Assembly (NCBI GenBank): GCA_000444245.1
Contig: ATSW01014724.1
Location: 1-21,081 of the forward strand
Source of the DNA: Botryllus schlosseri
Lineage: Eukaryota; Chordata; Ascidiacea; Stolidobranchia; Styelidae
Length of the DNA: 21,081 nt
Reading direction: 5' to 3'
Under the pieces are notes generated by a model. The model was not told the DNA's origin and did no database searches. It worked only from the letters and a program-made list of their open reading frames with translations. Positions 1 to 10,697 of the stretch are shown one piece after another. The position numbers and the translations under genes were made by a program. The first letter of the stretch is position 1; each line of letters begins with the position of its first letter.

Positions 1-1018
1 CTGCCAACCCCATCAAATTGTCGAGCTGTCTTCAAAGACAATGCTGAACAAATTTGAGTCAATTCCAACCAGTAGAAGCGGAGTTATTTCAGTTTTTCGT
101 TGATAATCCTCGGATTATGCACCAATCCATTGGACAAGGGCATGAAATAAACTAGAAAAGCTGCGTCCGGACACAGGTAAGCTATAAAATAAGACATATA
201 TAAAGTTTCCCCGTCCAACAGTAGCATATTATAGTTCTATGACTCGGTTTCGTCACGAAAATTCCGGATATTTTGTTTCCTCTACGGGTCGATACCGATA
301 TTTCATTCAAAGTGATATTGACTCTTATCGGTCCGGCTCTACTATCGTAATCGAGGTTCAGCTGAAATTCGCAGTAACAGCTCGAAACAGGTCAGAGGTC
401 ACCCCAGGCGAGAGTAGCCAGCTGACTCCAATAAATTTATAACTCGGCATTGTTAGGATAGGAATCTTAGGATTAACGGCGAGTTGCCGAGCCTATCCAA
501 GGGTGTAGGAAACCATTAACCAGATGAGCACACACCGTACACATGAGGGATTTGCCTCCAACCGACCTTGGAGTTTCCCCATACGCGGTGCGGCCCGTCT
601 CAGAGGTTAATGACCGTGCCGGTACACAAACAGTGTAATAAGTAAGTGCTAAAGACGGATAACCATAGTAAAATACAAAAATTTGTCTCGTCTCGTTAGC
701 AATGCACTCAAGACTCAATGTTCGTCGTTATTTACATTCAGCGCTTTGTAGCAATATATACCTCATGTTTCAACCGGTAAACGTCCAGATGTTATTTCAT
801 ACACGCCGCATCGCGACACTATCCCATACCCAGTGTTACGTCACAAACTGCTACGTCACTACAACTTTGTTCCACACAAACAGACATCGTCTGATTACTA
901 CTGTAGTCGATTACGATCACAGCAAATCGTCGCGTTAGTGGACTGCCATTATACGTGAAAGTGATCGCGAATACCTTCATTTTGCTTCCTTGCACTCGGG
1001 CCTTGTACACTGTAAACA
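1..1018. other. Intergenic sequence, nothing recognised
   Basis: No coding exon, RNA gene or repeat can be supported here. The short open frames are under 85 codons and have no recognisable domain or splice context. Two ACGTCAC motifs lie 18 bases apart near 838-862, which could be chance. The right edge, near 1003-1026, is a TGTACA-rich stretch that is the target site of the adjoining transposon. Confidence 0.5.
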
Positions 1019-1542
1019 ATGTACAGTAGGGGTCTTCAAAAATGAATTTTTTTCTCTCAAATCGTACTGGCTACTTCATGAAATTGTTAGGTTACCTAAT
1101 TTAAGCCTACACACCTAATTTGGTTCAATTCCAACCAATTGGATCATGAATAAAATAGTATTTGCGTTGACCAATTCTTTAATTATTTATTATAGTGGGC
1201 ACCACCATAAATACAATTTTATTCAAAAACAATTTTATTCAAATCCAAATTTTTCGACGGCAATAACTCCTCTTCCACTGGTTGGAATTGAACAAAATTT
1301 GGTGAACGTCGTTTTTATAGACAACCCAACACTTTCATGGGGTGAACAGAAAATTTTCAAATTTTTTGGTATTTATTTTATATAATAAATAGAAACTTTC
1401 TTCTCCTGTAGCAATGCGGCTACTTGTTGGAATTGAACCAAATTTGGTTGTGTAGGCTTAAATTAGGTAACCTAACAATTTTATCAAGTAGCCAGTACGA
1501 TTTGACAAAAAAAAGGCGTTTTTGAAGACCCCTAATGTACAG
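1019..1542. mobile_element. hAT-type foldback MITE with long inverted repeats and 8-bp target duplication
   Basis: The element proper is 1027-1534 (508 bp). It begins TAGGGGTCTTC and ends GAAGACCCCTA, which fits the YARNG-type start of hAT termini. It is flanked by an exact 8-bp duplication, ATGTACAG, at 1019-1026 and 1535-1542. The inverted repeats are unusually long, about 109 bp (1027-1135 against 1426-1534) and, by eye, close to 90 percent identical. Each contains AAATCGTACTGGCTACTT and a GTTAGGTTACCTAATTTAAG segment. A partial extra copy of the inner repeat end, GTTGGAATTGAAC, lies near 1280. There is no transposase, so it is non-autonomous. The single-stranded form could fold back into a large hairpin. 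The perfect target duplication together with diverged arms suggests moderate age. Confidence 0.88.
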
Positions 1543-2833
1543 TGTACACCAGGGATCACCAACCTTTTTGCAACCAAGAGCTACTTCTTGGATTGGGTAC
1601 TGATTGAATCGACGAGCTACCATTTACTCCCGCCGTTTACCCGTACCAAACTGAATTTCCGCCTTGATATTCATAGCAATGTGCAGGAATCACATTGCGG
1701 TAAGACTTCTAAGAGAGAGAGAGAGAGTCTTTTAAATCAAAACATCTCATTTCAACTAGCTAGCCACTAATATTTGTTAAGAAATAATGAATTACTTCGC
1801 GCCATGTTCGTATAAATTGTACGACAGTCAACTCAATTTTTAAAATGATTCATGTCACACTGTAGAGGTAGACTACATGTACATGTACATGTACAGTACA
1901 GTGTAGAGTGGACATCGTGTTATCTGTTTCTATATCGGTCAGTGGGGAGCCTGGAATTGCATGTTATCAACTAGTGCGCTGTAGTATGGTTGTAACTTGA
2001 CACTACAACTCGGAGTGAGTGCTCCAGATGTGCATTAGTGAGGCGTGTTCTGTGTTTGTTTTTGATGAAGTTCATGTCCGAAAAGGCTGATTCACAACGA
2101 TAAGTTGAACCAAACACGCTTACAACCTTCATAGCTGCTGCTCATACACCACTGTACTTTTCTGTGACAACACGGCATCAAATGTTTGCTGCAGCCTGGT
2201 GGGCTTGGAGGTGGAGGTCATTTTGCACTTTCAATCTCCAACTGTCCAGCATCCAGACATGACAGATTTCATTATACCGGACAGCAGCAACGATTACAGA
2301 AAGTTTGAAACATGGCACTAAACTGCGTTGAGTGTAAGAGAAACAAGCTGTGTCAAATGATGGAATATATAATGGGCATACAGATATTGAAAATCTGCCA
2401 GTAAGTCACGGCTATCTGCTACCGAATAGTAATGATGTTTACTACTTTGGCATTGTTCTGGACTTCGAGCTACCATAACGCCCATTTTAAGAAGACCGTG
2501 GATGGCATTCGGTCATGTGCGCCCGTGTCCTACGTCTTCGATATCCATGATTCTACTACATGTTGGTCAATTACTAATTCTAATTGAGGATATTATATAT
2601 CATCATTTCAAGCGTTTATATATATATATGTATTGTCATTTGTAAGTTGCATGTTAGTGTGCTTTGAACAAGAATAGCTAAATCAATCAATCTGTATATT
2701 TAAAAGCTCACTGACGAACATTGGTGAATTCTCTATTCGATCTATTTTTAGAACAGGCTCGCGGGCTACTCACCTGGTTCTGGCGGGCTAACTGGTGCAC
2801 GCGGGCACCACTTTGGTGACCCCTGGTGTACAC
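1542..2833 (-). mobile_element. hAT element, deletion derivative with 8-bp target duplication
   Basis: The element proper is 1550-2825 (1276 bp). Its left end is CAGGGATCACCAACC and its right end reads, in reverse complement, CAGGGGTCACCAAAG. These are short imperfect inverted repeats of the CAGGG type typical of hAT elements. An exact 8-bp duplication, GTGTACAC, lies at 1542-1549 and 2826-2833. The interior holds the 3' end of a transposase gene on the minus strand, so that strand is the coding orientation. At 1.3 kb it is well short of a full hAT (usually 2.5-5 kb) and is a decayed internal-deletion copy. It contains microsatellite stretches at 1712-1727 (AG), about 1873-1905 (ACATGT-like) and 2617-2629 (TA). 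Its first duplicated base is the last base of the neighbouring element's target duplication. Confidence 0.9.
1971..2288 (-). pseudogene. C-terminal remnant of a hAT transposase
   Basis: Reading the minus strand from 2288 down to the stop at 1971-1973 gives about 105 codons in one frame, broken by two in-frame stops. The diagnostic part is VSVFGSTYRCESAFSDMNF followed by IKNKHRTRLTNAHLEHSLR. This is the conserved C-terminal dimerisation (hATC) segment of animal hAT transposases: a pattern of FGSTY, then CES-FS, then MN-IK, then R--L---HLE--LR. The upstream piece containing VTEKYSGV fits the stretch that normally precedes it. The catalytic RNase H core and the BED zinc finger are not recognisable, so the copy cannot supply transposase. 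It lies inside the 1550-2825 element and shows that this element once coded for its own enzyme. Confidence 0.85.
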
Positions 2834-4372
2834 ACACAGCATATTCGAAGACAATATGAGGGCTGAGATGAGACTGCATTATCAATATCAGAGAACATAT
2901 TTTCAAGACAGTGTTTTTACGTTACAATATAGCCATTATATATTACATAACTTTGTCGCTGTTCGTGTTCAGATTACATCATTTGCACTTGTAAAACTAT
3001 AAGTATTAGTACTTTTACAAAGTAATCGATTTTTATATATATGGCAAATAACCAATTACGAATGCTCGAAAATGGTGTAATCGTCGTAATCGATCGCGAT
3101 TACAAAACAGGATTACGCCATGCCTGGTCATGGTCAGTGTCCAGTCCATCTGTACAAACAACAGCACATTTAAGGGCTCAATATTTGATCTATATTCGGG
3201 CGGATAGATTGCGACCTAGCAATAGGAAGAACATAATAAGAGTCTGAAAGCTCGCCACTTCAAGCTACCATTGCGGTCCGAACCAGTAGCTACCAGCTAG
3301 CTATGCCGGTCTTTTTGCTAGTGAATGCCAGTATTCGACGAGCCTATAGCCGGTGTGAGCAAACCGACCATTCAGCCCCGCAAAATTAACGAATACCGCA
3401 GCCATGCGAGAAGCCGCATCAACGGTCTACGAAACTTAATGATCAAACTTCAATCAATCGGCAACCCGCAACCGCAGTTTGACACGACGCTCGCTTTTTT
3501 ACACGGGGCGAGCCCCGCGCGGGAGCCGATAGGCCGCACACATCGCACAAGGCTCCGCTCACAGGACTTTCTCCACACCGAGAAACTGGATATTCAATCA
3601 CGCGGTATCGCGCTCCGCGATGGGATAATTATCGTTCAGAGTGCCTCTTATCGTCATAATCGCCGCAGAGTAAGGATACACGCAGGAATATTGGCCGCCG
3701 GTGTAATCACAACAAACGCAACTATATTGCCAGTGCCAAATGGCGAGCGGATCGATTCGGTCCGGCGACAGATGGCATGCACCTAACATCCCGTCGTGGA
3801 CAATTAATTTTCCATTTCAAATCTCGATGTGTATTCGATTGGGACGCTGCCGAATGCATCGACCATGCAAGCAGCACGAGATTCTGGCTGGTGAGATTTA
3901 GGACTAACTGAGTTAGCAATCATTGACAAGGTGCGATATTTTACTCAACGATTATATTTTTCATCTGAAAATTGAAGGGAAGAGTTTCAGCGCCAGATAT
4001 ACCGGCGCATCACGACTCAAGAGATGACGCAATCCTAATAATATCACAATGTTGGAAATGGAGTGAATTAGGCGGCGTATATGCCGTAATTACCAATTAC
4101 CACAAGAATCAAAAAATATCGAATCTTATGCGCTCCACCAGCAATCGGCTAGCTGCCAGCCGAAATAAATGGCGTATATTGGCTAAAAGAGGTGTGAAAA
4201 CAAGAATTAAAATCTATATTCACTGCTGTCTTAGTGAGAAGATATGGTCATAGCGCATTGTGGAGAAATCGTGTAATTTCTGAGGATGACACATTGACAC
4301 ATAATGTATAATCCAACAGCGAAACCGGGTGGGTCCGCGAGCTATGCCTGTCTTCCAGCAGCCACCGCTGAA
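2834..4372. other. Intergenic sequence, no supported gene
   Basis: The longest open frame here is 153 codons on the plus strand (3325-3786). Its translation is rich in Arg and Ile, shows no domain, and has no clear start or splice context. The minus-strand frames are equally featureless. GC content rises locally around 3350-3780. I see no transposon ends, tandem repeat or RNA gene. Confidence 0.4.
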
Positions 4373-4606
4373 CATTTAACCTTGTAGTAATGGTGGTCAG
4401 GAAAGCTTGGACTAATCGAGTGCTCAATTGAGAGATAGTTAATCATTTAAGCTCGAAGTAATGGTGGTTAATCGGGGTAAGGAAGGATCGGAATAATCAA
4501 GTGCTGCAGTGAGATACATTTCATCGTTTAATCTTGAAATAATGGTAATTAACTGGGTGAGTAAAGGGAGCACTAATCGCGTGTTCAAGTGAGAGACATT
4601 CCTCCA
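4373..4606. repeat. Three-copy degenerate tandem repeat, ~71-82 bp unit
   Basis: Three head-to-tail units begin near 4373, 4444 and 4524. Each opens with CATTTAA or CGTTTAA, followed by a CTTG/CTCG-AGTAATGGT core. Each then has a GG-rich spacer, an ACTAATCGAGTGCTCAA-like segment, and GAGAGA-A-TT. The units have diverged by point changes and by a short gap in the first copy, so the array is old. No protein frame runs through it. Confidence 0.7.
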
Positions 4607-5945
4607 TTAGAGTTATTCACTCTTAAAAACGGATTAACAAACAACACTGCTTCAAGACGAAATCGCACGCATTTCAAACCGCGCCCAAGTCTTCACACTC
4701 GCTCGCAATTGCCAAGCGCATTCGACCGCGTCAAGTTCAACCGCTGTTACTTGCAGATTTTCGCGTTTCTGTTTACGCTGCGCAGAGGCAAAATGTGGTC
4801 GCGCGCGAAAACAAATTATTGTGGGCCACACAGGGAAATCGCGTTTTCAGACATTACTCGCGCACGCTGAAGTGGAGAAGATAAACGAGCCCGATTAATC
4901 ATCGATCACTTGTCAACGGAAAACGCGCCTGATTGCCCGGCTTAGCGAGAAATACCGTGCAGTCTCAAAGCCACACAAACTGCACTTATGGATTTGCTCC
5001 TGAGCTTGAAAATTGGAGCCATAAGCGGTGGCGTGGCGAGGGGCGGAAGCCTTTATTCCCTAAGTAGTTGTCGAATTGTACTTGTGACATCATCTGCATC
5101 CCTTACGTCAAAATGAATCTGTGACGCCGTGTCATTGTTTTAAAAAATCACCCCTCTCCGCAAACAAAATGGGTTGTTTTGTTCGTTTTTGTGACAGGCA
5201 TCTTTATAGTCCACACGTCCGCAACTACACGCCAGAGTTGTGACATGGGAGCGAACTTTTTCCGGGTTACGATGTCGATAATATAATAGCCATGACTGAC
5301 ACGCACCTCTTAAAAGTAAGAAGGCTGTCCAGATCTCTAAACGCTACAGAGTAGCAACTCTCAAGGTACCCAGCTATGTCAACAAATACAATGACAAACA
5401 CGAGAAGATTTCCAGAGAACAAGCACGCAAATGCCACCAATAATATCTTAAGCCTGAATATCATATTCAATCCAACATTATGTATATTTGGGATCGAATG
5501 CGTGTGTACCTGTGTAGTGACAGAGGTGTGAAATTCGTGGACGAAAACCCGACCCGGCATTATAGAGTTGCGCCTGCATAGGGAAAAGGATTTGGTTTGC
5601 AGTTTCAACCGGGCATAAATCCAGCAAATTACAGAAACGGGCTTGCGATTCGCTGTCGTGCTGCTTCCAGATAAATACACAACTCGACGTTTGCAAACCA
5701 CAATACCGACTCACTATTAGCTTCATTATAACGAATTGATCTGATCTCGCGGGCTTCCGCCATACGTCACGCCGCCGCAACATTCGCATTATTGTTTCAT
5801 TTACATCTCGATTAAAAATACGGATACCATGACATGGCCTGAGTAAGCAATTGAAACTAAAATCCGAACCGGATCTAAACCACGACCAATCTGGATGGAC
5901 AACTAACCCAGAATAACTATATGATCCCTACATCGAAGCCATACC
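4607..5945. other. Intergenic sequence, no supported gene
   Basis: There is no RNA gene and no transposon terminus pair that I can support. A 144-codon minus-strand open frame (5267-5701) has a hydrophobic run but no family match; it is treated as rejected. Confidence 0.4.
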
Positions 5946-5978
5946 GTACATTGTACACAGTGTACAGTGTGCACACAC
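5946..5978. repeat. TGTACA-rich stretch resembling the target site of the 1019-2833 insertions
   Basis: This 33-base stretch contains TTGTACAC and GTGTACAG, two N-TGTACA-N octamers, followed by a CA run. It matches, at about 29 of 33 positions, the sequence left at 1005-1026 joined to 1543-1549 and 2834-2837 when the two hAT elements are removed. It carries no insertion itself. The similarity may come from low sequence complexity rather than common descent. Confidence 0.55.
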
Positions 5979-6010
5979 TCATAGTACACACAGCAGTTGG
6001 GGCAGGATTA

Positions 6011-6221
6011 CATGGAGGCAATGTTCCCTCTAATTTTGGACGAGTCTGCGCACACTCGTAAACTCACTGCGCACACCCTTGTAAAACAGTGCGTAACGAC
6101 TAAAAAAAAAGGTCATCACTTCGGATTTTTTGTGCGCAACTTAAATTTTCTGTGCGCAGAGACCGCGTCAGCACTGCGAAGTTGCGCACGTGCGCAGCTT
6201 ACAGGGAACATTGCATGGGGT
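6011..6221. mobile_element. Short hAT-like MITE with TGCGCA subterminal repeats
   Basis: The element proper is 6019-6213 (195 bp). Its ends form a 15-bp inverted repeat with one mismatch: CAATGTTCCCTCTAA on the left, and CAATGTTCCCTGTAA on the right in reverse complement. The flanking octamers CATGGAGG (6011-6018) and CATGGGGT (6214-6221) match at six of eight positions, read as an aged 8-bp target duplication. The interior repeats TGCGCA or GTGCGCA several times, including a palindromic TGCGCACGTGCGCA near the right end. This is the kind of subterminal motif array that transposases bind. It has no coding capacity. The CA-TGTTCCCT terminus resembles known animal hAT MITEs, but the family assignment is inference. 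Confidence 0.75.
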
Positions 6222-6345
6222 ACATGAAAAGGCCAATGGAAATCTTAGCACGGTTATTTCAAACTCGGTCAAATTTTCTTCATATCTAGTTAACTTATCC
6301 CATATCAAGAGATGTGTTTACTGTCATCCATCAGTGGCGAGATTC

Positions 6346-7022
6346 CTGTAAAGCAGTGTCTCCGAAACTTTTTTCAGCGCAGACCCCTGATAAGTTTGCG
6401 TGGTCTCCGTTCGTGACATAGTCCGAGAAATGATTTTATCTGTATTATTCGGACATAACGCAATTCAATGAAATGAATTAGTATCAAAATATTTGTTTTA
6501 TTAGATTCGGGGAATAGTGAACTAATTGATTCTAGATATCTTCGATTTTATCACGGTTTCTCCGATCGGGTGTGATTTTTTTACTTGGAATTGCTGTACG
6601 CAACGTTACAGGATGCTTCGACATAAATTTTTGCGTTGTGATGAAACTATGCTTCGGTGTGCCAGTTTTCATAAATCGATCTTCCGTCGTCCGTAGGACA
6701 TAAATTCGTGGAATGGACTGATTCAAATTGCTCTCTTAAATTTGTTGGTTTCATACTTCCATTGGCAAAATCCTTCCTACATAGAATGCACTACGGCTTT
6801 AGCATCCCATCTCCGTGAGTGATGAAAGTTTAAACAAAGGAACTTTGCAGCACTTTCTTTTCTTTGAAATTACTTGATATGGAATGACAATTTCATTAGA
6901 TATAGAAAAAATTATTAATCTTCAAACATGAACGCACAGATTTTCACTGTCATTTCATGGAACCCTTAGAACTTGTCAGCGGGACAACAAGGGGTCCATG
7001 TTTAAGAACCCCTGTTGTAAAG
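6346..7022. mobile_element. hAT-type element, non-autonomous, with near-perfect 8-bp target duplication
   Basis: The element proper is 6354-7014 (661 bp). It starts CAGTGTCTCCGAAACTTTTT followed by CAGCGCAGACCCCT. Its other end reads, in reverse complement, CAGGGGTTCTTAAACATGG then ACCCCTTG. Both termini have the CAG-G-TTCT form and the GGACCCC motif common in hAT/Charlie-like elements. The flanks are CTGTAAAG (6346-6353) and TTGTAAAG (7015-7022), an 8-bp duplication with one mismatch. The termini match each other poorly inward of the first bases. A 65-codon minus-strand frame (6532-6726) inside it is not recognisable as transposase. I judge it an old internal-deletion derivative. Confidence 0.75.
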
Positions 7023-10000
7023 GATGGGCTCATTGAGGTAATGAAAATGAAATTATTTGAAAAAAGTCCTCAACTAGAAAACTATTGGTGATTTTTTGGA
7101 GTTCGTTGACGCAAGCATATCCTACTTTGGTCAGGAGCGCCATGACTGCTATAATTCATTGTGACTGCATATTTATGTGAGCCAGGGCTATCAAGACAAA
7201 GAGTGGACAATCGTTGGATGCTAAGGATGAATCGCTCGTCGCTCTATCAAAGACGAAGCCGTAATTTAAATTTATCGTAGAAGACAAGCGGCAGCATCCG
7301 TCATATTAGTCATTAATGAGATTAAATCTGAGATATTGAAAAACAGATATGTATTCGTTATTCTTAGAATGTAATACAACACATATTTTTTTTACCGAAA
7401 AAGTTTAAATTTACTGCTGTATGTCCAATTAATGCAATTCAAACAAATCCACAAAACGCGATCACGCAAGTCCCCCAAAAATGTAAAAAGCGGCGTTAAA
7501 AAATGGTTGAAAGAACCCCAGTCAGCACTATATTCAATGTTAAGTTGCAAAAAGTGTGGACAAAAGTAACCATGTACACCGAAATTACATCATGTACCTC
7601 TGCGATTGCCGATGAATTCGTTCGCCCGAGCACGATACGATATCGAGTTACTACTCGACGACTTAAAGGATCTGAATTATTTACAAAATCGCCTTTGCTT
7701 AGATATTCCTTGTCAGCCGGGCATTGAGAGAGACACTTGAAACGACGCGAGCGTAAGAGCCGGCCGATCATTCGAGGATCTGATTACGATTACGACATCG
7801 AGGCCCGTCTAAGACGAGCGGAATCAGGAAATCAACACCCGGCCTCTTTCGACGGAAAGACACCAATTGCCGCTGGCCGATATCACCGGGTCGGTAACCA
7901 CAGCCTCTGTGAAAACGGAATAAATGAAACTGTATTTGGTCGATGGCAGCTGACGGCATTAAGACTTCGTTTCATTCAATCATTTTGCATTTGAAGGAGA
8001 AAACAGCGCTTTGATTGGTATAGACGCAAGTGTGGGTTGAGAGATGGGATGCATTTAGGGCTTACAAAAATGTATTACCTGGCTGGGTGATTCGATTCCG
8101 ATTCAAAAGTTTCGGGCCGAGTATTCGAATATCGCCTATGATGACGTCATAGCTGAATATGAATGACTGTATCAGTTAAATGCATACCTTTTTCGGCACC
8201 GCAAAGAAAATAATGCACGATAGACCGCAAAATTACATGGTATGTCAAAAACATTACTATTACATATCGCTTGTGACAATGCTACGCTTTGATCGCTGTT
8301 TCACGGAAATGTCGCACTTGCGCAGCTTTGTAGTGCAAGATGCTACATGATTTGGACACTGTGCTACCGCTAATCGAAGTTTCAAGGCTCTTAACGAGAG
8401 AAACAAAGAGTCGATACTATATTTTTCGTTGATAAAACAACTCTTCAGTGCGAAGGGGGTGTATTTGCATTTCTCGAAAAAGTCTGTTCTCATCACCCAA
8501 CACGAATCGCCGGTCACAAACATTGATAGTCGACCATTATATTTCCTTAACGATATCTCATGGTCGCAGACTCCCCTGTTCCCCATTCTTTCATTATTTT
8601 TATGAGCTATTACGACAACATTGATAGAACGGTCCGTCTGTCTGTCTGTCTCTGGCGGACGATATTTCTCGTGAGCTTCAACTCGGAGCCAGATATCTAT
8701 CGGGCTTTGCACTTTTTGGTCGGAGCCGGAGCGGAATTTACGAATTACATGGTCGGAATATGATTGAAGCCTTGAGGTAGGCCTACTATACTACATCGCA
8801 CCGGGAAATGAAATAACAGTGTTCATTTACAGCGCAATTTCAAGATTTTACTGAGCCGGATATGAAAAGGATCCGGTATTCATCGCAAAAGCCGAAGGGA
8901 CCCGAATCAATGCACGTTGGCCCCATTACATTGAAACCTATGTTCACCGCGTGACCACTGACCAGTGCTAACCGACTACTCTTATTCGGACAACTAGACC
9001 ATAAGAAATCACTCAGTTCTTCAACACAACACAGTAGAAACGTGAAAGTGCCGATCCCCAAAACGTTACTACTTACTAGTTACTATTTTGATCGGTTGGC
9101 CCAGACGAAACATAGCTATCATAAAAAAATTAGCGATTCGCACGCACGGTCGTGACAATATTTGATTGACGGCCAGGTACGAATAGCAGCTGTAGAAGTA
9201 AAGCTAAACCACCGGAAGCCATTAACAACGTAAATAGAGGGTATTTTAAAAATCCCCACCAGATCAGGCTCAATTTGAACCCCTTGCATATTTTGCACAA
9301 ACTGTCGGCGGGTTAGTGATGGTTTTTAAAACGCGCGACTTTGGGCAAATTTCGCATAAACGCTATCGGGGCACGGATAATCCCTGGGAAAATAACACGG
9401 GACGTAGTACAGCCAAATTGGTCAAGTTTCATCTCAGACGCAAGATCGAGGCTACAATAGATCAACATTAACCAATTTCAAAGATAAAGCGCGTGATACC
9501 GGGAAATTATACACCCCACTTCCACTGGTACATTTATGGTATAAACAACGCAGTGCTGCGCTGCGTCACGGTCGGCCGGATCACGATTTCAATTGTTTAA
9601 GAAATCTCAAAGCCGAGCCGGCGAACTCCCGAGACGGGTCAAGCTGAACCGAGAAAAAATGTGAAGCCATGAATAATTCCGCAGTCTTGCAACAATTAGA
9701 CGGTGACATGGGACGTGGGTTGTGCGGTGTGGATTTATTCGAATTTAATCCATCGCCCGGACGTGATAACACACCAAGATTATAGGAATAGGCTGGAAGT
9801 GGCCTAGCAAAGTCTTTAAATAACAAAGTTTAACAGAAGAGCCACTAGTCCACGAGCGACCCCTTGCACAGTAGTCCAATCTCATGGTTACATATTTGCG
9901 GCATCACACTACATATAACAAGTCGCACGGAACAATGCCGCTTACGGTACGGCAGCAACGAAAATATTACAGCCCAGATTAATCTTATCAATATATCACA

Positions 10001-10697
10001 ATTTTTCGTTGTCATAGTTATCTATTCTCGCTGGTGCGGTACGTTGACGCCAGCACTAGAATAGAATTAGCATTTGACTCATGTATTATGGAAAAACTAA
10101 TTATTGTGATTACAAGCTTGAAGTACTGAATTGTTACGTTTCTCCCGGCTTAAATTAGAAGTGATCTCAAAAATCATAACCGAACGAGTCCCGTCAGGCA
10201 TTCGTCATACATTTGTTTTACCAGGCGGACGCAGTTTCAAGTTCGCTGAAGCGTCAAAAGGATGGAATTTCGCTTAAAAAACACTTCCGTAAGCCTGAAG
10301 TGAGAAAAATAATGCAAACCGAACGCGCAGGCCGCGATATATCGGTTTACAACAAGAATGCCCGACGGATCGCAATCAATAACGGATGTGGGCGAAAATA
10401 TTTTATGACGTCACTGACAGTGCGAAGTTTGTTCATTATCGCGTCGCGTAAAAGCGAATTTCGTGTTCGCTGCAGTTAATGCGATGATAGATTGTGAAAC
10501 GGCGTTGGACGCCACAAATCCTGAAGGTACATAACAAAATAGCGATAATGCAACTCTGCTATCGCAAGCAAACAATCTCAAACGCGCTGGGTGGTGGGAA
10601 AATTGATTTGAAAAAGTAGTGTCGGCACTAGAGCAAATCCGCCGTGTGTTCGGCAGTCGCGGTAACCAAATAACCGTGCACACGGAGAAGCACCTAC
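7023..10697. other. Gene-poor stretch, no supported gene
   Basis: The open frames are at most 150 codons and none shows a domain or convincing splice sites. A perfect palindromic CRE core, TGACGTCA, lies at 8142-8149 inside a larger near-palindrome, but no promoter can be tied to it. A short TCTG microsatellite lies at 8636-8654, and a GTAGGCCTAC palindrome near 8777. If the exon at 10698-10817 is real, its intron and later exons should lie in this direction. I could not identify them. Confidence 0.4.
8636..8654. repeat. TCTG microsatellite
   Basis: About four and a half copies of the tetranucleotide GTCT/TCTG run in tandem, with one slip near the end. It lies in otherwise non-coding sequence. 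Confidence 0.8.

Noticed and set aside
1123-1136. GGTTCAATTCCAACC as a tRNA T-arm (B box)
   Set aside because: It lies in the inverted arm of the 1027-1534 transposon, and no A box or cloverleaf can be formed around it.
3325-3786. 153-codon plus-strand frame
   Set aside because: No domain or splice context, composition like translated non-coding DNA, and competing frames on the opposite strand.
5267-5701. 144-codon minus-strand frame with a hydrophobic segment (around residues 80-112) that could span a membrane
   Set aside because: No signal or domain is recognisable, the first half has no protein-like pattern, and the start context is weak. A hydrophobic run is expected by chance in T-rich frames.
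8142-8149. Perfect CRE palindrome TGACGTCA
   Set aside because: An 8-base word can occur by chance in a window of this size and no promoter lies nearby.
8260-8712. 150-codon minus-strand frame
   Set aside because: It runs through the TCTG microsatellite and shows no family signature.
10213-10310. Minus-strand acceptor-like TTTTTCTCACTTCAG near 10299-10313 as a possible second exon for the 10698-10817 candidate
   Set aside because: In the required phase it reads only six codons before a stop; not convincing without transcript data.
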